Made by a program: the position numbers and the translations under genes
Notes under the pieces: model-generated
Told to the model about the DNA's origin: nothing
Database searches by the model: none
Seen by the model: only the letters and a program-made list of their open reading frames with translations
Assembly: GCA_019751875.1 (NCBI GenBank)
Contig: JAIEMV010000004.1
Span: 124,001 to 188,000, forward strand
Source: Hyphomicrobium sp.
Lineage (GTDB): Bacteria > Pseudomonadota > Alphaproteobacteria > Rhizobiales > Hyphomicrobiaceae
Reading direction: 5' to 3'
DNA length: 64,000 bases
Shown: piece by piece, positions 8,017-19,444 of the stretch
Numbering within the stretch: the first letter of the stretch is position 1
Layout: every line of letters begins with the position of its first letter

Positions 8017-10958
8017 TGGGGCTTTCTGCTCTCGCGTTCCTCAATCCCTGGCTGCTGACCGCGCTCGCCGCGCTGCCGCTGATCTATTGGCTGCTGCGAA
8101 CGGTTCCGCCGCGGCCGCGCCAGATCGAATTTCCACCGACCCGCATTCTCGTCGGCATCGAGAACAAGGAAAAAACGCCGGCCAAAACGCCATGGTGGCT
8201 CTTGCTCATCCGACTGCTCGCGGCGGCGCTGGTGATTTTTGCGCTGGCGGAGCCGGTGCTCAATCCGCAGGCGCAGCCGCCGATCAAGGGCAGCGGACCC
8301 GTCGTCATCGCCGTGGATAACGGTTGGGCGTCGGCCGGCGAATGGGATCAGCGGCTGGCGATGGTCGAACGGCTGATCGATGAGGCCGAAGGTGACAGCC
8401 GACCGGTGGCCGTCTTCGGGACGGCGGCGACGACAAAGGCGCCGGTCATCAGATTGGAAGCGCCGGTTGATGCGCGCGCCACCGCGGCGGCCTTGCAGCC
8501 GCAGCCATTCGCGCCGGATCGCACAGGGCTTTTGAACGCACTCACGACGGCGCTGCAAACAACCGGTGCGCAGTCCGCGAACATAGTGTGGCTGACAGAT
8601 GGTCTCGATCACAACGGCAAGGGGGCTCAATTCGGAGAAGCTCTTGCCACGGCAGCAGGGAATGGCCGTTTTGCAGTGGTCGACGTGAAGGCTGGGAGCG
8701 AGCCGCTGGGACTTTCGGCATCTATGGGGGCTGACGGCAAGCTCGCTGCGAAAATCATCCGGGCCGGTGGCGGCGCGCGAGAAGGCATCGTGCACGCCTA
8801 CTCTGCGCGTGGACAGAGACTGGCCGAGACGCCGTTTAAATTTGCCGACGGGGAAACATCCGCGACAGCGGCAATCGAGATGCCGCTGGAACTGCGCAAC
8901 CAAGTGACGCGCCTCGAGATCGCCGGTACGCGGTCGGCGGGCAGCGTCAATCTGCTCGATCAGCGCTCGCAGTGGCAGCGCATTGGCCTCATCAGTGGGG
9001 AAGCGCAGGAGCAGGCGCAGCCGCTGCTTGCGCCGCTGTACTATATCCAGCGAGCAGTGCAGCCGTTCTCCGAACTGATCGTGCCCAAGGAGAAGAACCT
9101 CGTTTCCGGCACGAAGACCATCATCCAAGACCGCGCCAGCGTGATGATGCTGGCCGACATCGGTACGATTTCGGGCGAAGCTGCCGAGCAGATTACGAAT
9201 TGGGTCGAGAAAGGCGGCGTCCTTGTGCGGTTCGCCGGTCCACGATTGGAAAAGGGTGGCGATGATCTGCTTCCGGTCGGCTTGCGGGCCGGCGGACGAT
9301 CGCTCGGAGGTGCGCTGTCGTGGTCGACGCCGCAACCGCTCGCACCGTTCGACGAAGAGAGCCTGTTCTCCGGTCTCTCTGTCCCAGCGGACGTGTCCGT
9401 GCGGCGGCAAGTTCTCGCCGACCCCGCGCTTCTGACACCTGAAGTGAAAGTTTGGGCGCGGCTTACCGACGGGACGCCTCTCGTCACGGCTACGCGGAAG
9501 GGCGAGGGCTACTTGGTCCTATTCCACGTTACGGCGAACTCCGACTGGTCAAACCTGCCGATGTCGGGCCTGTTCGTGGAGATGCTACGGAGACTCTCGG
9601 AATTAGGAACACTCACGGCAGCCCCTGCTTCGAGTACGGGAGGCACCACGACTGCCGATACCTCCTCTCCGCAGACTGCCGCGGCGCCCGAGATCCTGGC
9701 GCCGGTGCAGACGCTTGATGGATTTGGCTCGCTCAAGCCGCCGCCGCCGACAGCACAGCCATTGAAGCGTTCCGATGCAGACAGAACGGTTGCAAGTCTT
9801 GATCATCCTCCAGGCTACTATGGCGCGGGGTCTGCGCCGCGTGCGATCAACGTGGTGACGCCGAAGACGTCGCTTACCGCACTTCCCACTCCCCCACCCA
9901 GCGCGCAGCGTCTTGGTTATGATCAGGAAGGCACGACGCCCTTGAAACCCGCCTTGTTGCTGACAGCACTCGCGCTCCTGTTTGCCGACGTCATCGCGGT
10001 GCTGTTGCTGATGGGCGGTCTGCGCGCGCTTCTGCGCCCTGTTGCGCACGCCGCAACTCTCATTTTGGCCATCGCCGTTGTCGCGCCGCAGCCCGCACGA
10101 GCGCAGGATTTCGATCTGCCCAGCCGGTTCACCTTTCCGGGGCGGATGCCAGCCGAGAAGCCCATTGTAACGGTGCCTGCCGAGGTGTCGCCGGCGGACC
10201 GAGCTTCGGTGGAAGCAACCGCAAACGTGACTTTTGGCTATGTCATCACAGGCGATCCGGCTGTTGATCAGGTCAGCAAACAAGGTCTTTCAGGGCTCAT
10301 GAAGGTTCTGCGCGCTCGGACAGCCGTTGAACCGGGCGAACCGCGCGGCGTCGATATCGTACGCGACGAAATTGCGTTCTATCCCGTGCTCTACTGGCCG
10401 GTGCTCGACAACGCCGAGCCTCTGCCGGAGGAGACACTGGCCAAGATCGATGCCTACATGAAGCAAGGCGGAATGATCATTTTCGACACGCGCGACTATG
10501 GCAATGGGCTGCCGACGGGTATGGCGATGGCGGGCGAGCGCGGGCCGGCGCTGCAGCGGCTGATCGGGCGGCTCGACATTCCTCGGCTGGAACCGGTTCC
10601 GGAAGATCACGTGCTGACAAAATCATTCTATCTGCTGCAATCATTCCCCGGCCGATGGAACGGTGGACAATTATGGGTGGAGGCGCAGGATCGCAGTGAA
10701 GACGGCGCCGAAGGCGAAGAGCGCCGGGCGCGCCAGGCCGATGGCGTCTCGTCCATCATGATCACTCCGAACGACCTGGCCTCCGCGTGGGCTCTCGATG
10801 ACAAGGGCGTGCCCATCTACTCGGTGACGCCAGGCGGTGAGCGCCAGCGCGAAATGGCTTTGCGCACCGGGATCAACATCGTGATGCACGCGCTCACTGG
10901 CAATTACAAAGCTGATCAGGTGCACGTGCCGGCCCTTCTCGAACGGCTTGGGCAATGA
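8016..10958 (+). CDS. BatA-type membrane protein with C-terminal DUF4159
   Basis: 980-residue inner-membrane protein. Residues 1-85 form the BatA N-terminal domain (ALAFLNPWLLTALAALPLIYWLL, then RLLAAALVIFALAEPVL): two membrane helices that bracket a cytosolic loop. A VWA-like region follows (VVIAVDNGWAS, then NIVWLTDGLDHNG), then a glutamine-amidotransferase-like segment, a Pro-rich linker near residues 545-645, and two helices at about 645-700. The last 260 residues are DUF4159 (NVTFGYVITGDPAVDQ ... GGMIIFDTRDYG). MIDAS-like residues are degenerate, so metal binding is doubtful. It forms one operon with the MoxR, DUF58 and next gene. Such sets are conserved in Hyphomicrobiales without a firm function. 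Confidence 0.85.
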   Translation: MGLSALAFLNPWLLTALAALPLIYWLLRTVPPRPRQIEFPPTRILVGIENKEKTPAKTPWWLLLIRLLAAALVIFALAEPVLNPQAQPPIKGSGPVVIAVDNGWASAGEWDQRLAMVERLIDEAEGDSRPVAVFGTAATTKAPVIRLEAPVDARATAAALQPQPFAPDRTGLLNALTTALQTTGAQSANIVWLTDGLDHNGKGAQFGEALATAAGNGRFAVVDVKAGSEPLGLSASMGADGKLAAKIIRAGGGAREGIVHAYSARGQRLAETPFKFADGETSATAAIEMPLELRNQVTRLEIAGTRSAGSVNLLDQRSQWQRIGLISGEAQEQAQPLLAPLYYIQRAVQPFSELIVPKEKNLVSGTKTIIQDRASVMMLADIGTISGEAAEQITNWVEKGGVLVRFAGPRLEKGGDDLLPVGLRAGGRSLGGALSWSTPQPLAPFDEESLFSGLSVPADVSVRRQVLADPALLTPEVKVWARLTDGTPLVTATRKGEGYLVLFHVTANSDWSNLPMSGLFVEMLRRLSELGTLTAAPASSTGGTTTADTSSPQTAAAPEILAPVQTLDGFGSLKPPPPTAQPLKRSDADRTVASLDHPPGYYGAGSAPRAINVVTPKTSLTALPTPPPSAQRLGYDQEGTTPLKPALLLTALALLFADVIAVLLLMGGLRALLRPVAHAATLILAIAVVAPQPARAQDFDLPSRFTFPGRMPAEKPIVTVPAEVSPADRASVEATANVTFGYVITGDPAVDQVSKQGLSGLMKVLRARTAVEPGEPRGVDIVRDEIAFYPVLYWPVLDNAEPLPEETLAKIDAYMKQGGMIIFDTRDYGNGLPTGMAMAGERGPALQRLIGRLDIPRLEPVPEDHVLTKSFYLLQSFPGRWNGGQLWVEAQDRSEDGAEGEERRARQADGVSSIMITPNDLASAWALDDKGVPIYSVTPGGERQREMALRTGINIVMHALTGNYKADQVHVPALLERLGQ

Positions 10959-10968
10959 GGGCGCACCC

Positions 10969-13086
10969 ATGAACTGGTCGATTGATTTCGCGCCTCTCAT
11001 TCCGGAGCCCTGGCTGTGGACCGCGGCGGTGGTGGCCGTAGTGTTGTGTGTTCTCCTTTTGCTGCGCCGCAGCCGCGGTGCCGCCTTACGAGCCTTGGCG
11101 CTCGCCGCTGTCATTGCGGCGCTCGCAAACCCCACATTGCGTCAGGAAGACCGCGAGCGGCTGGCGAATATCGCGCTGGTCGTGATGGACGAGAGCACGA
11201 GCCAGTCCATCGACAAGCGGCCGGAACAAACCGCTGCCATTCGTGCGGAACTCGAGAAGAAGCTCGGCGCCATTCCTGATCTGGAAGTCAAATACGTCAC
11301 GGCCGCGCGACCGAGCGAGACAGGCAGCCGGGGCACCAATCTATTCGGCGATCTCAATGTTGCTCTTGGTGACATCCCGCCGGATCGCGTGGCAGGCGTC
11401 ATCCTTGTCACCGACGGTCAGGTTCACGATGTGCCGAAAAAGGCCGAGGCGCTTGGCTTCAACGCTCCCGTGCACACGCTGCTGACCGGGCGTCCCGATG
11501 AATTCGACAGACGCATCGAAATCGTGAAGGCACCGAAATACGGTCTCGTCGGCCAAACGCGCGACATAGAGATCCGTGCGATCGAAACGGGGCGGAACTC
11601 CAAGTCAGCAGAACTCGTCACGTTGAAAGTCCGGCGTGACGGAAAGCCGGATGAATTGCTCAGCGTCGAGATCGGCCGGTCAATCACCATCCCCATGGAT
11701 TTTCCCCATGCGGGCACGAATATCCTCGAAGCCGAGTTGGAGACAGCACCCGGGGAACTCACGCCGGTCAACAACAAGGCCGTGATCGCAGCCGAGGGTG
11801 TGCGCGAGAACTTGCGCGTGCTGCTGGTGTCAGGCGAACCGCACGCAGGCGAGCGGACGTGGCGTAATCTCCTGAAATCAGATGCCTCCGTTGATCTGGT
11901 GCACTTCACAATTCTGCGGCCGCCGGAGAAGCAGGACGGCACGCCCATCAACCAACTGTCGCTGATCGCTTTCCCGACGCGGGAGTTGTTCTCGGAGAAA
12001 ATCCGCGATTTCGACCTGATCATCTTCGATCGTTATGAGCATCGAGGCATCCTGCAACTCAGCTACTATGATAACATCGCCCGGTACGTGGAGAACAACG
12101 GCGGCGCACTGCTGATCGCGGCGGGCGACGATTACGCTGGATCGACGACGCTCTACCGCACGCCACTTGCACCCGTGCTGCCGGCGAAGCCGACGGGACG
12201 CGTCTTTGAGGAGCCGTTCAAGGCCACGATCACGGCTGACGGGGCCCGGCACCCTGTCACGCGCGGACTGCCCGGTGCGGGGGTCGACGGGAAGCCGCCC
12301 ACGTGGGGCCGCTGGTTCCGGCAGGCGGAAGTCAAATCGGATCGTGGCACCACAATCATGTCAGGGGCGCAGGAAAGCCCGCTGCTGCTGCTGGAGAAGC
12401 GCGGTAAAGGGCGGGTTGCGCTGTTGACCTCGGACCACGCATGGCTCTGGGCGCGCGGCTTCGAGGGAGGCGGGCCGCATTCGGATCTGCTTCGGCGGTT
12501 GTCGCACTGGCTGATGAAAGAACCGGATCTGGAGGAGGAACGGCTTATCGCATCTGCGCAGGGACTGAAAATCACGATCGAGCGTCACTCGATGGGCGAG
12601 ACGGTTGCGCCGGTTCGACTGACGGCGGCGGACGGGACCGTATCTCAGGTCATACTAGAAGCGGCGGGGCCCGGTATTTGGCGTGGCACTGCCGATGTGA
12701 AGTTGCCGGGCCTTTACAAGGCCGCCACTGACGGACCGGAGGGGCCGCTGACGGCCGTGGTGCATGCCGGGACTGAAGATCCTCGCGAGATGAGCGACGT
12801 CACTGCTTCGGAGAAGGCGTTGCAGCCATTGGCTTCGCAGACGGGGGGCGGCGTGTTCTGGACGGGTTCGGCTGCGACCGCGGTCGACGGGTCGGCGGTG
12901 GATGTTCCGCGGATCAGCATGCTTGCTACGGCAAAAGTGTTTTCCGGATCGGGGTGGATGGCCCTTAAAGACCGGGAAGCCTACCTGACTCGTGGAGTAA
13001 AAATTTTTCCCTTGTTTACCGGTTTGTTGGCACTCGCTGCCCTCCTGGCCTTACTGACCGTCGCGTGGTGGCGCGAGGGGCGGTAA
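10969..13086 (+). CDS. VWA-like / GATase1-like membrane protein, last gene of MoxR operon
   Basis: 705-residue integral membrane protein with two N-terminal helices (residues about 15-60) and one near the C-terminus, leaving a large periplasmic or cytosolic central part. The centre contains a VWA-like fold (IALVVMDESTSQS ... GVILVTDGQVHDV) followed by a class I glutamine-amidotransferase-like domain (LLVSGEPHAGERTW, FDLIIFDRYEHRGIL, GGALLIAAGDDY). ATG 10969 is preferred, with GAGGG eight bases upstream; a TTG at 10948 would add seven residues and overlap the previous gene. It follows the DUF4159 gene with a 10-base gap and closes the operon. It probably forms a complex with the BatA-like protein. 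Confidence 0.82.
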   Translation: MNWSIDFAPLIPEPWLWTAAVVAVVLCVLLLLRRSRGAALRALALAAVIAALANPTLRQEDRERLANIALVVMDESTSQSIDKRPEQTAAIRAELEKKLGAIPDLEVKYVTAARPSETGSRGTNLFGDLNVALGDIPPDRVAGVILVTDGQVHDVPKKAEALGFNAPVHTLLTGRPDEFDRRIEIVKAPKYGLVGQTRDIEIRAIETGRNSKSAELVTLKVRRDGKPDELLSVEIGRSITIPMDFPHAGTNILEAELETAPGELTPVNNKAVIAAEGVRENLRVLLVSGEPHAGERTWRNLLKSDASVDLVHFTILRPPEKQDGTPINQLSLIAFPTRELFSEKIRDFDLIIFDRYEHRGILQLSYYDNIARYVENNGGALLIAAGDDYAGSTTLYRTPLAPVLPAKPTGRVFEEPFKATITADGARHPVTRGLPGAGVDGKPPTWGRWFRQAEVKSDRGTTIMSGAQESPLLLLEKRGKGRVALLTSDHAWLWARGFEGGGPHSDLLRRLSHWLMKEPDLEEERLIASAQGLKITIERHSMGETVAPVRLTAADGTVSQVILEAAGPGIWRGTADVKLPGLYKAATDGPEGPLTAVVHAGTEDPREMSDVTASEKALQPLASQTGGGVFWTGSAATAVDGSAVDVPRISMLATAKVFSGSGWMALKDREAYLTRGVKIFPLFTGLLALAALLALLTVAWWREGR

Positions 13087-13191
13087 GTCAAATACGTCCG
13101 AAAAAGGACTTACAGGGTTCACCCTTAAGTACGATGGCGCAACGCCCACGCACGTTATTCACTGGCTAGTACACGGTTTTTACGTTTACAC

Positions 13192-13214
13192 TTGCAGAAT
13201 CTTCTGCGCTGCAA
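13192..13214. promoter_or_regulatory. Inverted repeat TTGCAG-N11-CTGCAA upstream of phaZ
   Basis: A perfect 6-bp inverted repeat lies 75 bases before the depolymerase start; inside it a second dyad GCAG-N6-CTGC overlaps. TGC-rich dyads are typical of PhaR, the PHB-cycle regulator of alphaproteobacteria, so this is a plausible PhaR site. No phaR gene is in the window. Confidence 0.35.
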
Positions 13215-13288
13215 AAAATGTCGGCATTGTGCCATGCGGCAACGCAACGCAAGCACGACAGGCGCAGAGAAGAGGCTGGGGGCCAGGA

Positions 13289-14626
13289 ATGCACTATTAC
13301 GCTTACGAGCTCGCGCACGCCATCGTTCGCCCGCTCCGCTTCGGAGCCGAGGCGCTGAAGTACAGCGTTGAAAATCCGTTCAATCCGTTCTCCACGACGC
13401 CGATAAACCGCTCAATAGCGGCCGCATGTGAAGTTTTTGAGAACGTGACACGGCGCTACGGCAAACCGCACTTCGGCCTCAGGGAAACACGGATCAACGG
13501 TGTCGGCGTGCCGGTGAGCGAGGAGATCGTAGCGGCCAAGCCGTTCTGCAACCTGATCCATTTCAAGCGCCACTTCCTCGACGGCGCGCCGGAGATCAAC
13601 GATCCCAAGGTGCTGATCGTCGCTCCGATGTCTGGGCACTATGCGACGCTACTGCGTGGAACCGTGGCGGCGATGCTGCCAGAACACGAAGTGTACATCA
13701 CCGATTGGGCTGATGCACGCGAGGTGCCGATCTTCGAAGGGCGCTTCGATCTCAACAGCTTTATCGATTACCTGATCGAGTTCATCCACACGCTCGGGTC
13801 TCAGACTCACGTCATCGCGGTCTGCCAACCGGCCGTTCCGGCTCTTGCAGCCACCGCCATCATGGCCGACAATGACGATCCGATGCAGCCTGCGTCGCTG
13901 ACGCTCATGGGTGGGCCGATCGACACGCGGCGTAATCCAACAGGCGTCAACGAACTGGCCCAGGCCAAGTCCATCGGCTGGTTCGAGAACAACGTGATCT
14001 CGTTCGTGCCACCGCCTCATACGGGCGCCATGCGGCGTGTATACCCAGGGTTCATGCAACTGACGGGGTTCATGACCATGAACCTGGAGCGGCACATGAA
14101 CGCGCATGTGGATCTCTTCAACAATCTCGTTCAGGGCGACTGTGACAGCGTCAAAGGGCACCAGGATTTCTACGAGGAATACCTGGCTGTGATGGACCTA
14201 ACGGCAGAATTTTACCTTCAGACGGTGCAGGCCGTGTTCCAGGAGCATCTGCTGCCGGACGGGCGGATGATGCATCGCGGCCAGCGGGTGGACTGTTCGA
14301 AAATACGGAACACGGCGCTTATCACGATCGAGGGCGAACGGGACGATATCTGCGGTCTCGGCCAAACGGAAGCGGCACAGCTTCTTTGCACCAACGTTCC
14401 GGATGACGAGCGCTTCCACTACGTGCAGCCTGGGGTCGGTCACTATGGGGTCTTCAACGGAACGCGTTGGCGTACGGAGATCCAACCGCGTCTGCGCCAG
14501 ATGATTCGATCGGTGGAGCGCAAGCGCCGCGTTGGGACAGCAGTCGAGGTCAAACCCTACATCGGCGGTTGGCCCCTGACGCCCGACCGGCCGGCAAACA
14601 CGCTTCTCAATGGCCCTGCCGACTGA
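13289..14626 (+). CDS. phaZ: Intracellular polyhydroxybutyrate depolymerase (PhaZ)
   Basis: 445-residue intracellular PHB depolymerase, which attacks native storage granules to release 3-hydroxybutyrate units. It has the alpha/beta-hydrolase fold with a cysteine nucleophile in place of serine: HVIAVCQPAVPALAA, as in the Cupriavidus PhaZa1 type. The N-terminal part (MHYYAYELAHA ... NPFNPFSTTP) and the C-terminal GVGHYGVFNGTRWR, which carries the catalytic His, are typical. ATG 13289 is chosen; the longer reading frame from 13229 adds 20 atypical residues. The gene stands alone behind a 200-base region holding a TGC-rich dyad. It implies that this organism stores PHB, as Hyphomicrobium does. 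Confidence 0.92.
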   Translation: MHYYAYELAHAIVRPLRFGAEALKYSVENPFNPFSTTPINRSIAAACEVFENVTRRYGKPHFGLRETRINGVGVPVSEEIVAAKPFCNLIHFKRHFLDGAPEINDPKVLIVAPMSGHYATLLRGTVAAMLPEHEVYITDWADAREVPIFEGRFDLNSFIDYLIEFIHTLGSQTHVIAVCQPAVPALAATAIMADNDDPMQPASLTLMGGPIDTRRNPTGVNELAQAKSIGWFENNVISFVPPPHTGAMRRVYPGFMQLTGFMTMNLERHMNAHVDLFNNLVQGDCDSVKGHQDFYEEYLAVMDLTAEFYLQTVQAVFQEHLLPDGRMMHRGQRVDCSKIRNTALITIEGERDDICGLGQTEAAQLLCTNVPDDERFHYVQPGVGHYGVFNGTRWRTEIQPRLRQMIRSVERKRRVGTAVEVKPYIGGWPLTPDRPANTLLNGPAD

Positions 14627-14788
14627 CAATGCGGGTTTCTGCCTTCCGTATAAGACATATCCCCGGCCGCATTGCGGTGCCGGGTTAGAGAAGGCACCCG
14701 ACTCGCGCTACCACAAGCGAAACGCGGGTGATTTCGCGCGGCGCTCCTGCCGGTGACTATCGCCCGCCATTTTCGTGGGATTTAGGCG

Positions 14789-16390
14789 ATGTCCTTGCTC
14801 TTCACCATCGTCTATGCGGCGCACGCGAACGGCACGCACCACAAACTGGCGCTCGATGCTTTGCGGTATCTGCCGCGCGGGGATGCAGAGCCTTGGCGAC
14901 GTGTATTCTTGAAATATGCCGCCGTGTACATGAGCGGTTCGAAGGCACCAGACGACGAGTTCAAAGACTTCAAGAATCATGTGCTTCACGTGCGCGACAG
15001 CTATTGGGGCGGCGCGCCGGAAAAGGCTGCCAACTGGTACGGGCATCTGGTCGAGGCGCTGCGGGAAAAAGACTTCGAGCGCGCGGTTTACGCAGCCGGG
15101 GTGCTGAGCCACTACTACACCGACCCGATTCATCCCTTCCACACGGCGCAATCGGATGCGGAAAACAGCGTGCATCGTGCGGTGGAATGGAGCATCAACC
15201 GTTCGTACGACCGGCTGCGTACCGAGGGCGAAGCGAAGCATCAAGATGAGGCGCCGGCGCTACCTTTCGGTGACGACTGGCTGCGCGCGCATGTGATCGC
15301 CGGCGCCGAGCGTTCAAACCCGCACTATGAAACACTCATCACGCATTATGATTTCAAGACTGGTGTGCGGGAACCGACCGCGGGTCTCAACCCGATCGCG
15401 CGCGACGCGGTCTCTGCTCTTCTCATTTACGCGGCCAAGGGGTTCGCCCTCGTGCTCGACCGAGCCATCACGGAAGCCGCCGTAGAGCCACCTGAAGTTT
15501 CGCTCACGGCTGAAACGGTCCTGGCGACTCTCAAAATGCCTGCCAAGTGGATCACGAAGAGAATCGCGGATGCCGAGACGCGGCGGCAGGTACAGGCAAT
15601 GTACGACGAGTTGATGGTGACGGGCCGGGTGGAGGCGACGCTGCCGGAGGACGACCGCGTCGTGCGCAATCTTTACCAGAAAGAAGTCCTTGAGCCGCGC
15701 GCAAAAGTCATGGCGGCGGAACGGGCGAAGCGTCTTGCGCCAGCCACTGCCGTTGTCAAAACGCCGCGCGCAACCTCGAGCGCAAAGCCTGCTGCCGTTG
15801 CAGGGGCCAACGGCAGTGCTGCCGTCGCGTCGCCGCACAATCAACTGGGGCCGGCTGTGCAGGTCCGAGAGGCTAAGGTGGAGAACCCGCCGCGATCGGC
15901 GGTCCTCGGTGTCGAATCGAGTGCTCCCAAACGCGACGAACTTTCACGCCTCAATATCGCGCCCCGCTGCTATCTGGCTGAAAGCGATGATCTCGAGCGG
16001 GCGCCGTCGATCGGTCCGAAGCTGGCGGAGCGTCTGGCGCTTGGCGGCATTGTGAGCGTGAAGGACTTCATCCATGCGGAGCCGGACGCGGTTGTCTCGC
16101 TGCTCGGAGATGGCCGCTTCAATGCCGAAACCGTTGAGCGATGGAAGACGGAGGCGCGGCTCGTTCTACGCGTGCCGGGTTTGCGCGGCACCCATGCGCA
16201 ATTGCTGGCTGGTGCGGGATACGACACGCCGGAAAAACTCGCCGATGCCGACCCTGTAGCTTTGTCTGCCGCCGTTCTTGCATTTGCGACGACGCCGGCA
16301 GGTGCTCGCATTCTGCGCAACGGAGACACGCCCGATATCGAGGTGGTCACGCGTTGGGTGCAAGGCGCACAGCAGGCTCTCGCGGCCTAG
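14789..16390 (+). CDS. Zinc-dependent phospholipase C-like domain fused to DUF4332
   Basis: 533 residues in two parts. Residues 1 to about 230 resemble the zinc-dependent phospholipase C / S1-P1 nuclease fold: His17-His18 near the N-terminus, Asp54-Asp55, and the metal-site signature SHYYTDPIHPFHT (His108, Asp112, His115, His118). A linker rich in Ala, Lys and Pro covers about 320-390. The C-terminal 140 residues look like DUF4332, with two helix-hairpin-helix-like motifs (SIGPKLAERLALGGI and VPGLRGTHAQLLAGAGYDTP). No clear signal peptide is seen, so despite the phospholipase-like fold it may stay in the cell. The substrate is unknown. Confidence 0.7.
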   Translation: MSLLFTIVYAAHANGTHHKLALDALRYLPRGDAEPWRRVFLKYAAVYMSGSKAPDDEFKDFKNHVLHVRDSYWGGAPEKAANWYGHLVEALREKDFERAVYAAGVLSHYYTDPIHPFHTAQSDAENSVHRAVEWSINRSYDRLRTEGEAKHQDEAPALPFGDDWLRAHVIAGAERSNPHYETLITHYDFKTGVREPTAGLNPIARDAVSALLIYAAKGFALVLDRAITEAAVEPPEVSLTAETVLATLKMPAKWITKRIADAETRRQVQAMYDELMVTGRVEATLPEDDRVVRNLYQKEVLEPRAKVMAAERAKRLAPATAVVKTPRATSSAKPAAVAGANGSAAVASPHNQLGPAVQVREAKVENPPRSAVLGVESSAPKRDELSRLNIAPRCYLAESDDLERAPSIGPKLAERLALGGIVSVKDFIHAEPDAVVSLLGDGRFNAETVERWKTEARLVLRVPGLRGTHAQLLAGAGYDTPEKLADADPVALSAAVLAFATTPAGARILRNGDTPDIEVVTRWVQGAQQALAA

Positions 16391-16588
16391 CGCTCTTCAG
16401 AAGCCTGCAAGCAACGGGGCCGAATGGCAACACCGGCTGGCTTGATCACATCGGTATCCCGATTTCGCCCAACTCTCTCCGCACTGCGCCTGTTGGTATG
16501 GCGTCACGGTGGGCGCGTTGCGTCCGGCCGCTCGGCAGCGGGGGCTCCGATGTTTGCGTTTGCTAATGACTGAGATTGTGAGGGCGGA

Positions 16589-17182
16589 ATGATGACGACG
16601 ATGGACCCTGTGCGAGAGCGAATACTTTCACACAGCCTGGGGTTGGTGAGCGTGCGCGGGCTGTCCGCGTTGTCAATCGGAGATCTGGCGCGTGATCTGG
16701 AATTGTCGCGCAGCGGATTGCTATCGCATTTCGCAGACAAGGAAGCGTTGCAGTTCGGCGTCATCGAAAAAGCAGCGGCTCTTTTCATTCACGATGTCGT
16801 CGAGGCCGGCACGATCGCGGGCACCGGAGAAAAGCGGCTCAGGGCGCTTTTCGCACGCTGGCTATCATGGTCGCGGGGTCCGCGGCTCAAAGGAGGTTGT
16901 CCATTCGTGCACGCGAGTGCGGAAAGCGACGCGCTGCCACCCAAAGTGCGCGGCAAGCTCGAGACTTTCATGAGCGGCTGGTCGGAAACGTTGAAGGCAG
17001 CCATCGAAGATGCAAAGGCTGCAGAGGAGTTCGCCTCCGGTCTGGACGCGGACCAACTGGTCTTTGAGCTTTATGGCCTCTATCTTAGCCATCATTTCTG
17101 GCACTGGTCTATGAAGGACCGACGCGCGCAAGAGCGTACCATGCGCGCTTTCGAGCGGCTGCTGCTTGCCAGCCGCGCCTGA
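16589..17182 (+). CDS. TetR/AcrR-family transcriptional regulator
   Basis: 197-residue TetR-family DNA-binding protein. The helix-turn-helix lies at residues 24-55 (LSALSIGDLARDLELSRSGLLSHFADKEAL), which is close to the family consensus. The C-terminal ligand domain has a Cys in GGCPFVHASAE, typical of a TetR subgroup with TetR_C_6-like domains. Two ATG codons in tandem (16589 and 16592) can serve as the start; the second is better spaced from GAGGG. The target is unknown. No obvious operator dyad was seen in the 200 bases upstream, and the next gene (thiC) has its own riboswitch. Confidence 0.88.
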   Translation: MMTTMDPVRERILSHSLGLVSVRGLSALSIGDLARDLELSRSGLLSHFADKEALQFGVIEKAAALFIHDVVEAGTIAGTGEKRLRALFARWLSWSRGPRLKGGCPFVHASAESDALPPKVRGKLETFMSGWSETLKAAIEDAKAAEEFASGLDADQLVFELYGLYLSHHFWHWSMKDRRAQERTMRAFERLLLASRA

Positions 17183-17232
17183 TCGGTACCGGGTTGCGTC
17201 GAAACGCTCGTCAGGGCAAGATGCATCTCGTT

Positions 17233-17318
17233 CCGAGGGGCGCCGGTCAATCCGGCTGAGATTGCGCAATCGAGCGCGAGCACCCTTCGAACCTGATCCG
17301 GGTCATGCCGGCGAAGGG
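17233..17318 (+). promoter_or_regulatory. TPP riboswitch (THI element) upstream of thiC
   Basis: The conserved blocks of the thiamine pyrophosphate aptamer occur in order: CCGAGGGGCGCCGG, CGGCTGAGATTGCGC, ACCCTTCGAACCTGATCCGG and TCATGCCGGCGAAGGGA. The 5' and 3' arms (CCGAGGG near 17233 and the GGGACGG end) close P1. It lies 94 bases before the thiC start. The downstream segment contains GTGC-rich complementary pieces near 17381-17400 close to the Shine-Dalgarno GGGAG, so control of translation initiation is likely. Confidence 0.93.
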
Positions 17319-17378
17319 ACGGACGCAGCGCTTGGAATTATGCCAGGCCCCTCTCCTTTCATTCGGCTTGATGAATAG

Positions 17379-19259
<1,881 letters not shown>

Positions 19260-19444
19260 TGCGTGGCGGTGCAGGCCGATGGCGGCACCTCGACCTCGGC
19301 ACTGACGCAGCGGCACCACACAGAAAAACAATTCACCATGTGCCAACTCCGCCATATTGGCGACTTCGCATCAGGCGCATAACAGTGCGGTGACGGTCGC
19401 GGACGCGGCCGATTCTGCTGCTTGCTCCCTGGCCGCCCGCACCC

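Noticed and set aside
7986-9410. Long antisense open frame (474 codons) across the BatA/DUF4159 gene
   Set aside because: It lies opposite a recognised gene, is rich in Arg/Gln/His typical of antisense frames in GC-rich DNA, and has no motif or ribosome site.
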